From Anaerotruncus sp. MC2020 (lineage in GTDB: Bacteria > Bacillota > Clostridia > Oscillospirales > Ruminococcaceae), in contig KL370840.1 of assembly GCA_000701945.1 (NCBI GenBank), positions 1,020,709-1,084,708 on the forward strand: a DNA stretch of 64,000 nt, read 5' to 3'. The translations under genes and the position numbers were made by a program. Shown one piece after another: positions 36,701-44,868 of this stretch; position 1 is the stretch's first letter, and each line of letters begins with the position of its first letter. Under the pieces are notes generated by a model. That model had not been told where the DNA came from. It saw only the letters and a list, made by a program, of their open reading frames with translations, and made no database searches.

Positions 36701-37195
36701 CACGTATACGACAGTCGCATTGCTTTTGAGCGTGCCATCGTCGTTGTACGCACCCGAGGACGTGCCGTTCTTGAAGCCGAAGCCCTCGCGCTTGTGAGCT
36801 GTTGCATTGGCAGTGGTCTGACCCGCCTTGGAGCCGTCCTCATTGCCGTTTATCACGGGGACTATCTTCATAGTGTGACTGCCCGCCTTCAGACCTACAG
36901 CGTCGGCTCTCATGTAGCCCGCATACTGTCTGATTAGCATGGAGTCAATCTTCTTGCCGTCAACGTAAACGTTGTAGCCCGAAGCTCCCGAAACTGATGA
37001 CCACGTCGCATACATACCCTCGCCATATCCCACAGCTGAAAGCACCTTGACGCTGCTTTCAGCTGCAACGGCTGTCATTGCCGTATCAGAGAGGTTTGTT
37101 ATGAACGTGGATGTAAGTGTGCCTGTAGCTGCGGAAGCAGCCACCACCGCGGAGAAAACCGCCGCGGCTGTTCTCTTTGCGAAAGAGTTTTTCAT
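33704..37195 (-). CDS. secreted bifunctional pectate lyase PL1-PL9 with dockerin
   Basis: 1163 residues. Signal peptide (1 to about 25-45), fibronectin-III-like segment (about 46-120), PL1 pectate lyase domain (about 135-550; IWVHNCDF, GDGALD at 306-311, and SRHPRIR at 357-363 with the catalytic Arg region), Thr-rich linker (559-590), PL9 right-handed beta-helix (about 600-1020; Asp777, Asp801, Asp802 and Lys846 match the catalytic set of the PL9 enzyme PelL), long Thr/Glu linker (1040-1092) and a C-terminal dockerin-like pair (GDANLDKKVSVADAVAIL, GDGVTARDALSIQK). It would cut pectin by beta-elimination at a scaffold outside the cell. ATG 37195 with GGAGGG upstream. Confidence 0.92.
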   Translation of the reverse strand: MKNSFAKRTAAAVFSAVVAASAATGTLTSTFITNLSDTAMTAVAAESSVKVLSAVGYGEGMYATWSSVSGASGYNVYVDGKKIDSMLIRQYAGYMRADAVGLKAGSHTMKIVPVINGNEDGSKAGQTTANATAHKREGFGFKNGTSSGAYNDDGTLKSNATVVYVTNANKDSVSVTLPDKKGANTTLTGVQNIITGLKSNTKVGPVCIRFIGNITDPATLNKGDLYVDTATCGLTIEGIGSDATFNGFGLVLKNTSNCEVRNLGFMNCNSSEGDDCGLQQGNDHIWVHNCDFFYGDAGSDADQVKGDGALDTKKSTYVTHSFNHFWDNGKCNLQGMKDETTSNYITYHHNWYDHSDSRHPRIRTCSVHCYNNYFDGNAKYGVGVTMTASCFVENNYFRNCKYPMLSSMQGSDVATGGTFSSEDGGIIKAFGNVISGQKSYVTYQQNGSDFDAYQAFSRNEKVPSGVKTKQGGTTYNNFDTDSNIMYAYTPDSADSVPAIVTAGAGRVDGGDFKWKFDNSADDESYAVNTALKSALVSYKDKITAIGSGFKEDNTPAPAVTTTQYQPPVTTTQTTVVTDIQTTAATTASQGTVTPPASNGKYPFSGANVIYASPNGGGDGKSYSSPTDILTAIKNVPAGGFIYLLEGTYKYTSTILIEEANAGAQGQYKTVAAYPGAKVRFDFTGQAVDASARGFVLDGSYWHFYGFTIANAGDNGMLLSGDNNIIENMVFENNQDTGLQISRLNGSYNSIAQWPTNNLVKNCTSRNNCDTATMENADGFAAKLTCGEGNVFDGCIAYNNSDDGWDLYAKEATGPIGVVTIKNCIAFRNGFTEDGKGYGDCDGNGFKLGGGGVGTRHKVENCLAFENLNCGFTDNNNPLFGEMTGCTAYNNGVGGKGKANYMVYRNAADANIQNIVTYYNTGKVSKTNAAGIKLTNDKFKGVVKNALYYNSKYYYSAGAFNADGSQPKVGNVVTPTDNDFITLNVPAMGTDFHTAWRNADGSPKPAGFAETNGTYKALGYHMASGVAQTSAPVVYSDSAPAVETTTTTETTTTTTTTTTTTTTVTETTTTSSETTTVTETTTTAADTTTVAAERLLGDANLDKKVSVADAVAILQFLANKDKFPLTAEAVDNADVYARGDGVTARDALSIQKLDAGVITSLPEA

Positions 37196-37296
37196 TATCA
37201 TACCCTCCATGACAGACCGTTTTCCCGAACGGTCACATGATAGCGGGGAGAATGTGCCCAATGCACATTTCTGCTCCCCAAATTTCCCATGATTCC

Positions 37297-37325
37297 ATTA
37301 TAAACCAAAAGTTTACAGGATTCAA
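37297..37325 (-). promoter_or_regulatory. promoter of the pectate lyase gene
   Basis: Minus strand TTGAAT (37325-37320), 17 bases, TATAAT (37302-37297). A long hairpin (37236-37280, GGGGAG..CTCCCC) follows in the leader. Confidence 0.65.
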
Positions 37326-37411
37326 TGATAAATAGTACTGATTAACTGATATATAATGCTGTAAGTTAAAATATGTTACGCACGATAAATCATAGCTGCG
37401 CTGCGATGAAC

Positions 37412-37444
37412 AAAAAAAGCCATAGATGAGCGGCATCTATGGCT
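37412..37444 (-). terminator. terminator of the second LacI-GGDEF gene
   Basis: Minus-strand stem AGCCATAGATG / CATCTATGGCT with AGCGG-complement loop, then TTTTTTT. Confidence 0.85.
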
Positions 37445-37449
37445 TCTTA

Positions 37450-39324
37450 TCATATATGTCTGCGTTTCGCGAGCTTTTCCGCGTACATATCGGCGTCGGT
37501 CTCCTTAACAAGGAACTCGAAGTCGGTATTCTGCGTAGAATCCGTACGGTAAATACCCATGCTTGCCGCGATGAGGTAGGGCTTGCCCTCCTTTGCGTTG
37601 TAGCGGTTCAGCTTGCGGTTGAGGTCGTACTTTATCTGCTCGGGGACGCAGTCGCCTGTGATGACCGCGAGCATCTCGTCACCGCCGAAGCGCACACAGA
37701 TAGCATTCTCGGGCACGGAATCCCTCAGCGCCTCTGCCACCACGCGGATAGCATTGTCTCCCGCGCCGTGACCGTAGTTGTCGTTTATGTACTTGAGCCC
37801 GTCGAGGTCGACGAGAATGACGGTTATCGGCACCTGCTCGCCCATCATTTCGCGCTTGCGCTGCTCGAACTCATTATTGAAGCTGAGGCGGTTATACAGA
37901 CCCGTCAGCGAGTCGTACTTGTACATTCTCTCGATGCGGGCGGTGAGGTAGAGCTGATATTTGAGGTTGACATAGCCGCCGAGTCCGCTGCCGATAGTGT
38001 TGACTATCTGCGGTATCTTGCAGAAATCTACGATATCGTAGCCGTCAAAGTGGAAGCAGACATAGCCGAGCGGCACGTTCATATACGAAAAGACATTGAA
38101 GATAAGCGGGTCGCCGCTCTCCATTATCTTATCCAGATTGGGGATAATATCTCTGCGGCTGAAGGGGCGCTGCCTGAAGGTAGCAAGGTCGCTGTCGAAG
38201 AAGACGAACATCTCGTCCGCGAAATCCATTCGGCTGCTTCCCGAGAAGTAATTGCGCGAGGAGTCGATGCAGTCCTTGTTGATGATACAGGTCATATCCC
38301 TGATAGTATCGGTGAACAGCTTGCAGGCGCAGTCGACGATATCGGTGCAGCTCTGCATACTCTCGGCGATAGCCGCGAGCACCATCTGGTCGTCCTGATA
38401 GCGGTAGAATCGGTCGTTGAAGCTCCTCATCATACCGTTGCGGGACTCCTCGTCGACGTGGTCGCATCCGCAGGAGTTGTTTATCACGAGCTCAGGCTCT
38501 ACGTAGTATTTGCCTTTTTTTATGCCTTTCTCATACAGCTTGCGAATGACTTTGACTATCATCGGAACACTCGCCGCACAGCCGCAGTAGCTCGAGGTCA
38601 TGCGCGGGATACAGAGGTTTATCTCGTCTATTCCGTCAAAGCCCGTAACAATGATGTCCTCGGGGACCTTGATGCCGTGCTCGAACAGCACCGCGCAGAC
38701 GTTTATCGCCATGATATCGTTCGCGCATATAATAGCGTCGGGCAGCTCATCGCGCTTGAGTATCTCCTCTGTCGCGTCACGTGCGGGCTTAGCCCAGAAG
38801 TTGCCGTAGCTGACCATATCCTTGGTGAATTTGATACCGTTTTCCTCGACGACCTTCCCGAAGACCTCCATGCGCTCGTCCGAGAAGATATTGTCCTTGA
38901 ATCCGCCCATAAAATGGGGCTTTTTAGCTCCATGAAACTCGACTACGTGGCGGACTATCTCCTCGAAGCCTTTTTTGTAGTCAAAGCAGATGCTTATGCA
39001 GTCGTCGCGCACTCCGTCGACCATTATCACGGGGACGCTGTGACGCTTGGCGGCTTCGATGACCTTGTCGGTGATAGTTTTGTTCTTGATACGCTCATAC
39101 ATAACGATGACAACGTCGGTTATGCTGTAGTCAACGAGACCGAACACCGCAGATTCGGCGCGGATATTGTCATCGCTCCAATAGAGGTCTGTATTGACAC
39201 TATAAATAAACAGCGTCGAATCGAGCTTCTGGAGCTCCTTGTTGAGCTGCATGATAAACCTGATATTATCTATGTCGTTCAGCCTTGATGTACATAGGGA
39301 GACGACTTTGCGTCCGTTGAGCAT
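37450..39324 (-). CDS. LacI-type sensor domain fused to GGDEM-type diguanylate cyclase
   Basis: 624 residues, same plan as the protein at 8176-10080: LacI-like ligand domain (about 5-290; PDAIICANDIMAINV, DIIVTGFDGI), the shared SCGC motif, a middle sensor-like region, and a GGDEF-type domain where the signature reads RFGGDEM. The I-site Arg and Asp are absent. No helix-turn-helix, signal peptide or membrane helix. Catalysis may be kept, since the metal-binding and Gly-Gly-Asp-Glu residues remain, but Met in the last position is unusual. It lies next to the pectate lyase. Start ATG 39324 with AGGTGAG upstream. Confidence 0.87.
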   Translation of the reverse strand: MLNGRKVVSLCTSRLNDIDNIRFIMQLNKELQKLDSTLFIYSVNTDLYWSDDNIRAESAVFGLVDYSITDVVIVMYERIKNKTITDKVIEAAKRHSVPVIMVDGVRDDCISICFDYKKGFEEIVRHVVEFHGAKKPHFMGGFKDNIFSDERMEVFGKVVEENGIKFTKDMVSYGNFWAKPARDATEEILKRDELPDAIICANDIMAINVCAVLFEHGIKVPEDIIVTGFDGIDEINLCIPRMTSSYCGCAASVPMIVKVIRKLYEKGIKKGKYYVEPELVINNSCGCDHVDEESRNGMMRSFNDRFYRYQDDQMVLAAIAESMQSCTDIVDCACKLFTDTIRDMTCIINKDCIDSSRNYFSGSSRMDFADEMFVFFDSDLATFRQRPFSRRDIIPNLDKIMESGDPLIFNVFSYMNVPLGYVCFHFDGYDIVDFCKIPQIVNTIGSGLGGYVNLKYQLYLTARIERMYKYDSLTGLYNRLSFNNEFEQRKREMMGEQVPITVILVDLDGLKYINDNYGHGAGDNAIRVVAEALRDSVPENAICVRFGGDEMLAVITGDCVPEQIKYDLNRKLNRYNAKEGKPYLIAASMGIYRTDSTQNTDFEFLVKETDADMYAEKLAKRRHI

Positions 39325-39396
39325 TCACTCACCTACTTTAATGTAAAAATGCGTTCCGCAGACAAAAGACGTACACTGCGGGAACTGTCCATTATT

Positions 39397-39425
39397 ATTA
39401 TAGCACTATCACTCACCAAATTCAA
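39397..39425 (-). promoter_or_regulatory. promoter of the second LacI-GGDEF gene
   Basis: Minus strand TTGAAT (39425-39420), 17 bases, TATAAT (39402-39397) with TGC extension. The string AGTGCTATAAT is identical to the promoter of the paralogue. Confidence 0.7.
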
Positions 39426-39551
39426 CCTACAATTCAGTTACAAGTTGACAAAAATAGTAAATTTTCTGTGAACTTATGCATTTTTCTCCCAAAAATTTCT
39501 GATTTTGCAGTGGAATGATGCCCCAAAGGCGCTCCTGATGCACTCCTAAAG

Positions 39552-39597
39552 CAAAAACGGACGTCAAGGGGGGGAGCACCCTAAAGACGTCCGTTTA
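39552..39597 (-). terminator. terminator of metK
   Basis: Minus-strand AAACGGACGTC and GACGTCCGTTT arms around a G/C-rich 20-base loop, followed by TTTTTGC; 4 bases past the metK stop. Confidence 0.8.
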
Positions 39598-39600
39598 ATT

Positions 39601-40785
39601 TTACTGTAATGCCGCTTTGAGAGCATCAACTCTGTCGGTCTTTTCCCATGCTACGCCGAGGTCCTCGCGTCCCATGTGACCGTATGCCGCAAGCTGTCTG
39701 TACTGCGGCTTCTTGAGGTCGAGCATCTTGATGATAGCCGCGGGTCTGAGGTCGAACACCTTTGCAACAGCCTCGGAGAGCTTCTCCTCGTCGACCATGC
39801 CAGTGCCGAAGGTGTCAACGAGAATTGATATCGGCTTAGCTACGCCGATAGCGTAGGAAAGCTGTACCTCGCACTTGTCCGCGAGTCCTGCCGCTACGAT
39901 GTTCTTGGCGATATAGCGAGCCGCGTAAGCCGCACTGCGGTCGACCTTTGTCGGGTCCTTGCCGCTGAAGGCTCCGCCGCCGTGGCGAGAGTAGCCGCCA
40001 TATGTATCAACGATAATCTTGCGTCCCGTGAGACCGCTGTCGCCCTGAGGACCGCCGACAACGAATCTGCCTGTAGGATTGATGAAAATCTTGGTATTCT
40101 CGTCCATGAGATCCGCGGGGATGACCTCGCGGATAACGAGCTCCTCGATATCGCTTCTTACCTGCTCGAGGGAGACGTCAGCGCTGTGCTGAGAGGAAAC
40201 TACAACAGCGTCCACGCGGACGGGCTTGCCGTTGTCGTACTCGATAGTCACCTGCGACTTGCCGTCGGGGCGGAGATAGCGCAGTGTGCCGTCCTTTCTC
40301 ACCTCAGTGAGACGGAGAGCGAGCTTGTGAGCGAGTGAAATCGGGAGCGGCATAAGCTCGGGAGTCTCATTGCACGCGAAGCCGAACATGATACCCTGGT
40401 CGCCCGCGCCGTTGGAGAGACCGTCATTGTCGCTGTTCTGCTCGCGGTACTCGAAAGCCTCATTTACGCCCATAGCGATGTCGGGCGACTGCTCGTCGAT
40501 AGATGTGAGCACCGAGCAGGTGTGCGCGTCGAAGCCGTACTTAGCGCGGTCGTAGCCTATCTCGGTGATGACCTGACGCGCTATCTTGGGGATATCGACC
40601 CTTGCCTTAGTGGAAATCTCGCCCATGCAGAGCACCATACCCGTAGTTACGATAGTCTCGCACGCAACGCGGGAGTTCTCGTCCTGCTCGAGCATAGCGT
40701 CGAGGACAGCGTCAGAGATCTGGTCGCATATCTTATCGGGGTGACCCTCGGTAACGGACTCAGAAGTGAAGAAAAACTTACTCAT
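39601..40785 (-). CDS. metK: S-adenosylmethionine synthetase
   Basis: 394 residues, the family length. Makes SAM from methionine and ATP. Motifs [31 protein letters not shown] and [16 protein letters not shown] are diagnostic. Start at ATG 40785 with GGAGGTT upstream. A longer in-frame reading would run into the riboswitch and is rejected. Controlled by a SAM-I riboswitch in its leader. Confidence 0.96.
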   Translation of the reverse strand: MSKFFFTSESVTEGHPDKICDQISDAVLDAMLEQDENSRVACETIVTTGMVLCMGEISTKARVDIPKIARQVITEIGYDRAKYGFDAHTCSVLTSIDEQSPDIAMGVNEAFEYREQNSDNDGLSNGAGDQGIMFGFACNETPELMPLPISLAHKLALRLTEVRKDGTLRYLRPDGKSQVTIEYDNGKPVRVDAVVVSSQHSADVSLEQVRSDIEELVIREVIPADLMDENTKIFINPTGRFVVGGPQGDSGLTGRKIIVDTYGGYSRHGGGAFSGKDPTKVDRSAAYAARYIAKNIVAAGLADKCEVQLSYAIGVAKPISILVDTFGTGMVDEEKLSEAVAKVFDLRPAAIIKMLDLKKPQYRQLAAYGHMGREDLGVAWEKTDRVDALKAALQ

Positions 40786-40817
40786 TGATTTGAACCTCCA
40801 GTGAAAAATGTGCCTTA

Positions 40818-40966
40818 CCAAAAAGAAAGCGCGTCCAAAAAGACGCGCGTACTGAACCTTGTTCATTGCTCCTCATCTTTCGGTATATACCGCAGGATTT
40901 AGCACCTTGAATGTCAGGTTGCCGGGCTTCACAGGACCTGTTTCCTCCGCCGCTCTTGATAAGGTA
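40818..40966 (-). promoter_or_regulatory. SAM-I (S-box) riboswitch with terminator
   Basis: Minus-strand leader carries CTTATCAAGAG (40963 downward), GGCGGAGGAAACAGGTCCTGTGAAGCCCGGCAACC in pieces, AAGGTGCTAAATCC and AGATGAG (40871), all S-box signatures with the four-helix layout. A terminator, GCGCGTC-TTTTTG-GACGCGC followed by TTTCTTTTT (40848-40818), ends the platform. SAM binding should stop metK transcription. Confidence 0.93.
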
Positions 40967-40973
40967 TGAACTA

Positions 40974-41002
40974 ATTATACTACACTGATAGGGATTTGTC
41001 AA
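40974..41002 (-). promoter_or_regulatory. consensus promoter of metK
   Basis: Minus strand TTGACA (41002-40997), 17 bases, TATAAT (40979-40974), both perfect, just ahead of the riboswitch. Confidence 0.9.
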
Positions 41003-41065
41003 TACCTATCGAAAAATGTTATAGCTGGTTAACAATGGCTCTGCCAGAGACGCCGTCCCATTGCA

Positions 41066-41848
41066 TCAGCTCTTTTTCCTGTACCCCGTCGGAGTCACGC
41101 CTACTATCTTCTTGAATTGCCGCATGAAGTGCTCCTCGTTGTCGTAGCCGCACATCGCCGCCACCTGCGACACGGTACAGCTCGTCTCGCTGAGTATCTC
41201 CTTCGCCTTTTCGATTTTGCCGTTGATGACGTCGGTCATGCACGAGACACCGAATATCTCGCGGTAAACGTGCTGGAAGTAAGACCTCGACATACTGACG
41301 TCCGCCGCCATGAGGTCGACATTCCACTTTTTCTGCGGGTTGCGGTATATCTTCTCGCGGAGCTCCACGAGGAGGTTGTAGTGCGGCTCCACCGCCGACG
41401 ACTGGCTTATCTCGCGCGGACGGCACTGCTCGTCCACCTTTAGCAGCAGCGTTTTCAGCATAACGTCGGTCATTTTCAGCCTGTGGCTGTTCATGGAATA
41501 GAACTCGGAAGTGATATTGCGCATGAGCGAGTCGATGAAGTCGGTGTCCGTGAAGCGGAGCGGGAGGTTGAATACGAGCTCAAGCGGCTCGAAGAACTCG
41601 CTGTCGCCCTCGGCGTCGAAAACGACCCAGTTGCAGACGAGGAAGTCGTCCTCTGCGGCGTATTCGACCTCGCGGGTGCCGTCGTATATGATGAGGGTGT
41701 CCTCGGGGAGGACGGCTTTTCTGCCGCCGAAGCGGAAGCTGATACGTGTCTTCGCGTGAACGAGCAGGAAAACGCCCGCCTCAGTCCCGCGGCGGAAACT
41801 GTAGCCGCTCTCATAGACCGAGCCGTAGCCTGTAGCGCGGATATTCAC
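41066..41848 (-). CDS. AraC family transcription regulator
   Basis: 260 residues. C-terminal double helix-turn-helix (about 160-258): VDLMAADVSMSRSYFQHVYRE and CTVSQVAAMCGYDNEEHFMRQFKKIVGVTPTGYRK. The N-terminal half is a cupin-like sensor typical of sugar-responsive members. Start codon is GTG at 41848 (GGAGGAG 7 bases upstream), 3 bases after the glycosylase stop, so it closes a run of tightly packed genes. Target genes unknown. Confidence 0.87.
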   Translation of the reverse strand: MNIRATGYGSVYESGYSFRRGTEAGVFLLVHAKTRISFRFGGRKAVLPEDTLIIYDGTREVEYAAEDDFLVCNWVVFDAEGDSEFFEPLELVFNLPLRFTDTDFIDSLMRNITSEFYSMNSHRLKMTDVMLKTLLLKVDEQCRPREISQSSAVEPHYNLLVELREKIYRNPQKKWNVDLMAADVSMSRSYFQHVYREIFGVSCMTDVINGKIEKAKEILSETSCTVSQVAAMCGYDNEEHFMRQFKKIVGVTPTGYRKKS

Positions 41849-41851
41849 GGG

Positions 41852-42367
41852 TCACTCCTCCTTTTCTGCGATAAACCGCCATTCTATGCTTTTCCAGTGG
41901 TCTCCCGCATAGTCTATCCCCACGCGCGGAGCCGTCCTTATCCTCGGACGGAAGCCGTCATCCTCGAACCAAATCCTCTCGTTCCCGCCGACAGGCTCGC
42001 CGTTGAAGCTCCCGTCAACCTTCAGGTACTTCGTCAGCTTTGCGGGACCGTCGTGCACCTCTCCCGCGCGCAGGAGCACGCCCTGCGGCTGACCGTCATC
42101 GCCCGTTATCACGTTCATCAGCCAGTGCATACCGTAGCAGAGGTAGACATATATCCTGCCGCTCTCGCCGAAGAGCAGTTCCGTCCGCGGAGTGCGCCCC
42201 TTTGCGGCATGACAGCCCTTGTCCTCCTCGCCGCGGTAAGCCTCGGTCTCGGCGATGCGCTCGCGGAGCTCCGTACCGTCGGGCAGTCTGCGCACGAGCA
42301 CCTTCCCAACGAGGTCGGGCGCGACGTCGAGCACGTCCCGCGCGAAAAACTCAGCCCCGAGCCTCAT
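41852..42367 (-). CDS. DNA-3-methyladenine glycosylase (AAG/MPG family)
   Basis: 171 residues. Base-excision repair enzyme that removes alkylated purines. Motifs RIAETEAYRGEEDKGCHA (with the catalytic Glu), GRIYVYLCYGMHWLMNVIT and GVLLRAGE are typical. Slightly short. The start overlaps the rqcH stop by 4 bases (ATGA), indicating coupled translation. Confidence 0.9.
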   Translation of the reverse strand: MRLGAEFFARDVLDVAPDLVGKVLVRRLPDGTELRERIAETEAYRGEEDKGCHAAKGRTPRTELLFGESGRIYVYLCYGMHWLMNVITGDDGQPQGVLLRAGEVHDGPAKLTKYLKVDGSFNGEPVGGNERIWFEDDGFRPRIRTAPRVGIDYAGDHWKSIEWRFIAEKEE

Positions 42368-44115
42368 ACGCGCAGGCTCTGCTCGAGCTCGGTATCGGGC
42401 TTGACGAAGGCGGTCTTGTAGTTGGTGAAGATGACCTTGCCCGGCTTCGCGCCCGAGGGCTTCTTGACGTACCGCGCAAGGCAGTAGTCCACAGGCACGA
42501 GCGTGGAATTGCGTCCCTTGCTGTTGACTGCGGCGATAACCGCCGCCTCCTCAATGGTCTTGTCGGGCGGAGTCTCGCCCTCGGTCACGATTATGACGTG
42601 CGAGCCCGTGATAGTCTGCGTATGGAGCCATATATCGGTCTTTTCCGCGAATTTGAGCGTGAGCTGGTCATTCTGGCAGTTGTTGCGCCCGACGAGTATC
42701 GTGTACCCGTCCGACGACCTGTACTCTATCGGCGGGAGCGCCTTCGGAGGCTTCGCCTTACTGCCTCCCGAGCGGATATAGCCCTGCTGAACGAGCTCGA
42801 GGCGGAGCTGAATGATGTCGTTCTCGGACTCCGCACGCGTCAGCGCGTCGAATACGCTGTCGAGGTAGGCGAGCTCCTCCTCGCCCTTTTCTATCTGTCC
42901 CGCGAGCTTCTCCTCGGCGGTCACGCACTTCTTGTACTCGGAGTAGTATCTCTGCGCGTTCTGCGCGGGCGTCCTGCGGATATCGAGCTCTATGCTCACG
43001 GTCGGACAGCCCTCCTCGTAGAAGTTCTCTACCTCCGCGGAGCTGTCGCCCTTCTGTATGCGGTAGATGTTGGCGGAGATGAGGTCACCCCACAGCTTGA
43101 ACCTGTCCTTTTCGGCGCACGCGGCGAGCTCCTGCTGCTGGGCGGAGATACGGCGCGAGGTGCGCTCGGTGAGGTTGACGAGGAGCTTGAACAGGTCGTT
43201 TGCGCGCTGTTTTGTACGGGCGGCGCGGTCGCGCTCGTAGTAGAAGTAGTCGAGCAGCTCCGACGCCGAGCCGAGCTCCTTTGTCAGCATGAGAGTGCCA
43301 TACTGGTTGAGGCGAATGAACGAGAAATCCTTGAGCATACCGTCCTTGTCCGAGGCGACGCAGAAGCAGCACTCTCCCTGCGTGAGCTGCTCGCGGGTGC
43401 GCTTTATCGCGAATTGCAGGCGGTCGAGCTGGTCGCCGTCGACGGTATCGCTGCGGAGCTCCGCTCCCCTGCCCGCAAAGAACGTCCACTCACGGGCGAG
43501 CACGGGCGAAATGCCCTCGAACACGCGGATAAGCGCCTTCGAGAGCTCCGCGGGCTGGACTTCGCGCAGACGGGCGGCAATCTCGTCGGGCTCTGCGGTC
43601 AGGAAGTTGAGCCTGTCGTCGCGCGGCGGGAGGGTATACCTCATCCCGGGGAGCACCATTCGCTCGCGGGACATCTCCTCGTCGACGCGCTTGATACTGT
43701 CGATGACCCTGCCCTCGTGGTCGATGACGATGAGGTTTGAGCATCTGCCCATTATCTCGCAGGCGAGCGTGACCGTCACTACGTCGCCGAGCTCGTTCAC
43801 GCACTCGAAGTCGAGGAAGAGTATGCGCTCGAGCCCGTCCTGCCGCACCGCGATGAGCTTGCCGCTGCCGAGGCGCTTGCGCAGGAGCATACAGAACATG
43901 GGCGGTGTCTGCGGGTTGTCGACCGACTTCTCGGTGACGTGTACGCGCGCGCTGCCAGCATTTGCCGATATATAGAGCTTCTTGCTGCCCGAGCGGGTGC
44001 GTATGGAGATGACAGCCTCCTCGCGCGAGGGCTGGTGTATCTTCTCGATACGACCGCCGACAAGCGGCTGTAATTCGTTCTTTACTGCGTACAGAAATGC
44101 TCCGTCCAGAGCCAT
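42364..44115 (-). CDS. rqcH: RqcH / NFACT ribosome quality-control protein
   Basis: 583 residues. Binds stalled 50S subunits and adds C-terminal alanine tails to blocked peptides. NFACT-N (about 1-210, with CEIMGRCSN), helix-hairpin-helix, a coiled-coil (about 255-430) and NFACT-R (about 455-560; EYRSSDGYTILVGRNN, DIWLHTQTITGSHVII). The conserved Asp-Arg pair near residue 97 reads Glu-Arg (GLERI). Probable fibronectin-binding annotation in older records refers to this family. 12 bases after the AAC(3)-like gene. Confidence 0.92.
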   Translation of the reverse strand: MALDGAFLYAVKNELQPLVGGRIEKIHQPSREEAVISIRTRSGSKKLYISANAGSARVHVTEKSVDNPQTPPMFCMLLRKRLGSGKLIAVRQDGLERILFLDFECVNELGDVVTVTLACEIMGRCSNLIVIDHEGRVIDSIKRVDEEMSRERMVLPGMRYTLPPRDDRLNFLTAEPDEIAARLREVQPAELSKALIRVFEGISPVLAREWTFFAGRGAELRSDTVDGDQLDRLQFAIKRTREQLTQGECCFCVASDKDGMLKDFSFIRLNQYGTLMLTKELGSASELLDYFYYERDRAARTKQRANDLFKLLVNLTERTSRRISAQQQELAACAEKDRFKLWGDLISANIYRIQKGDSSAEVENFYEEGCPTVSIELDIRRTPAQNAQRYYSEYKKCVTAEEKLAGQIEKGEEELAYLDSVFDALTRAESENDIIQLRLELVQQGYIRSGGSKAKPPKALPPIEYRSSDGYTILVGRNNCQNDQLTLKFAEKTDIWLHTQTITGSHVIIVTEGETPPDKTIEEAAVIAAVNSKGRNSTLVPVDYCLARYVKKPSGAKPGKVIFTNYKTAFVKPDTELEQSLRV

Positions 44116-44127
44116 AGTATCAATCCT

Positions 44128-44868
44128 TTACCTTTTTATCCCCCAGAGTCCGTAGGGGTCAGTTTTCAGCGCGTTCTCGTACAGCGACACGACCGACCGG
44201 ATATCGAAGAACATCGCCCTGCAATCGCCAATCATAGCCTCCCTGATGAGCCCTCGCTCATACGCCATAGCCTGAATGGTGTACCACGCCTTCACGGGAG
44301 GGTGTCCCGCCTCGATGAACCACTCGTCGGGCGGATAGATGCGGTCTATCGCCTCATTTGTCGCGGATATCGCGCAGATGTCCGCGGGAGTTATCGGCTC
44401 GACGTAGTGCATGGCGGTCAGCTTGTAGATGTCCACGCCGAGCAGCAGCGCCTTCCCGCCGTGATGTATCGCGTAGTCGAGCCCGCCCGTCAGTGCCTCC
44501 CGCGCGTGCTTTCCCCAGCCCGCGGTGCTTATGGTATCGCGCCCGCAGACGGTGTCGGGGAGCAGCCTGAACGTGTCCGCAATGACGCCCATTGCCGTCG
44601 TCGGAGCGTCGGGGTCGAGCACTTTTATCTTGACCGTTATGCCGAGCTCCCTGTCGCGGTCGGTCAGCGGGAGCTCCCTGCTGAGCCTGAGCGCGGGCAT
44701 GAAGATGCTGCCCTCGTCTGTGACGAGCTCCTTTAGCGTGTCGATGACCGTCATCGCTCCGCCCTCGAGCTGCCCGAAGCTGCTGAGGGAACTGTGCACC
44801 TCGAGTATCATTTCTTTTTCCACGCCGAGCTCGGTCAGAGCGCGTTTCAGCTCCTGCCTCGTGACCAT
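44128..44868 (-). CDS. AAC(3)-family N-acetyltransferase
   Basis: 246 residues. Fold and motifs of aminoglycoside 3-N-acetyltransferases: EVHSSLSSFG near the start, GALLLGVD, and the catalytic His region LTAMHYVE. Chromosomal members of this family often act on other amines, such as sugar amines, so resistance cannot be concluded. It starts inside the upstream epimerase gene (22-base overlap). Confidence 0.85.
   Translation of the reverse strand: MVTRQELKRALTELGVEKEMILEVHSSLSSFGQLEGGAMTVIDTLKELVTDEGSIFMPALRLSRELPLTDRDRELGITVKIKVLDPDAPTTAMGVIADTFRLLPDTVCGRDTISTAGWGKHAREALTGGLDYAIHHGGKALLLGVDIYKLTAMHYVEPITPADICAISATNEAIDRIYPPDEWFIEAGHPPVKAWYTIQAMAYERGLIREAMIGDCRAMFFDIRSVVSLYENALKTDPYGLWGIKR

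Noticed and set aside
37426..39288. 620-codon plus-strand frame opposite the second LacI-GGDEF gene
   Set aside because: Antisense of a gene with clear LacI-like and GGDEF motifs; no domain of its own.
39445..39480. Plus-strand TTGACA near 39455 as a promoter
   Set aside because: No -10 box at correct spacing and no plus-strand gene downstream before metK's minus-strand end.
40786..40866. Longer metK starting upstream at 40866
   Set aside because: Would translate part of the SAM riboswitch terminator; ATG 40785 has a proper ribosome site.
42040..43740. 566-codon plus-strand frame opposite rqcH
   Set aside because: Arg/Ala/Leu-rich antisense frame; rqcH motifs on the minus strand are decisive.
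44128..44868. Calling the AAC(3)-like gene an aminoglycoside resistance gene
   Set aside because: Family resemblance alone; chromosomal context and epimerase overlap do not support a resistance role.
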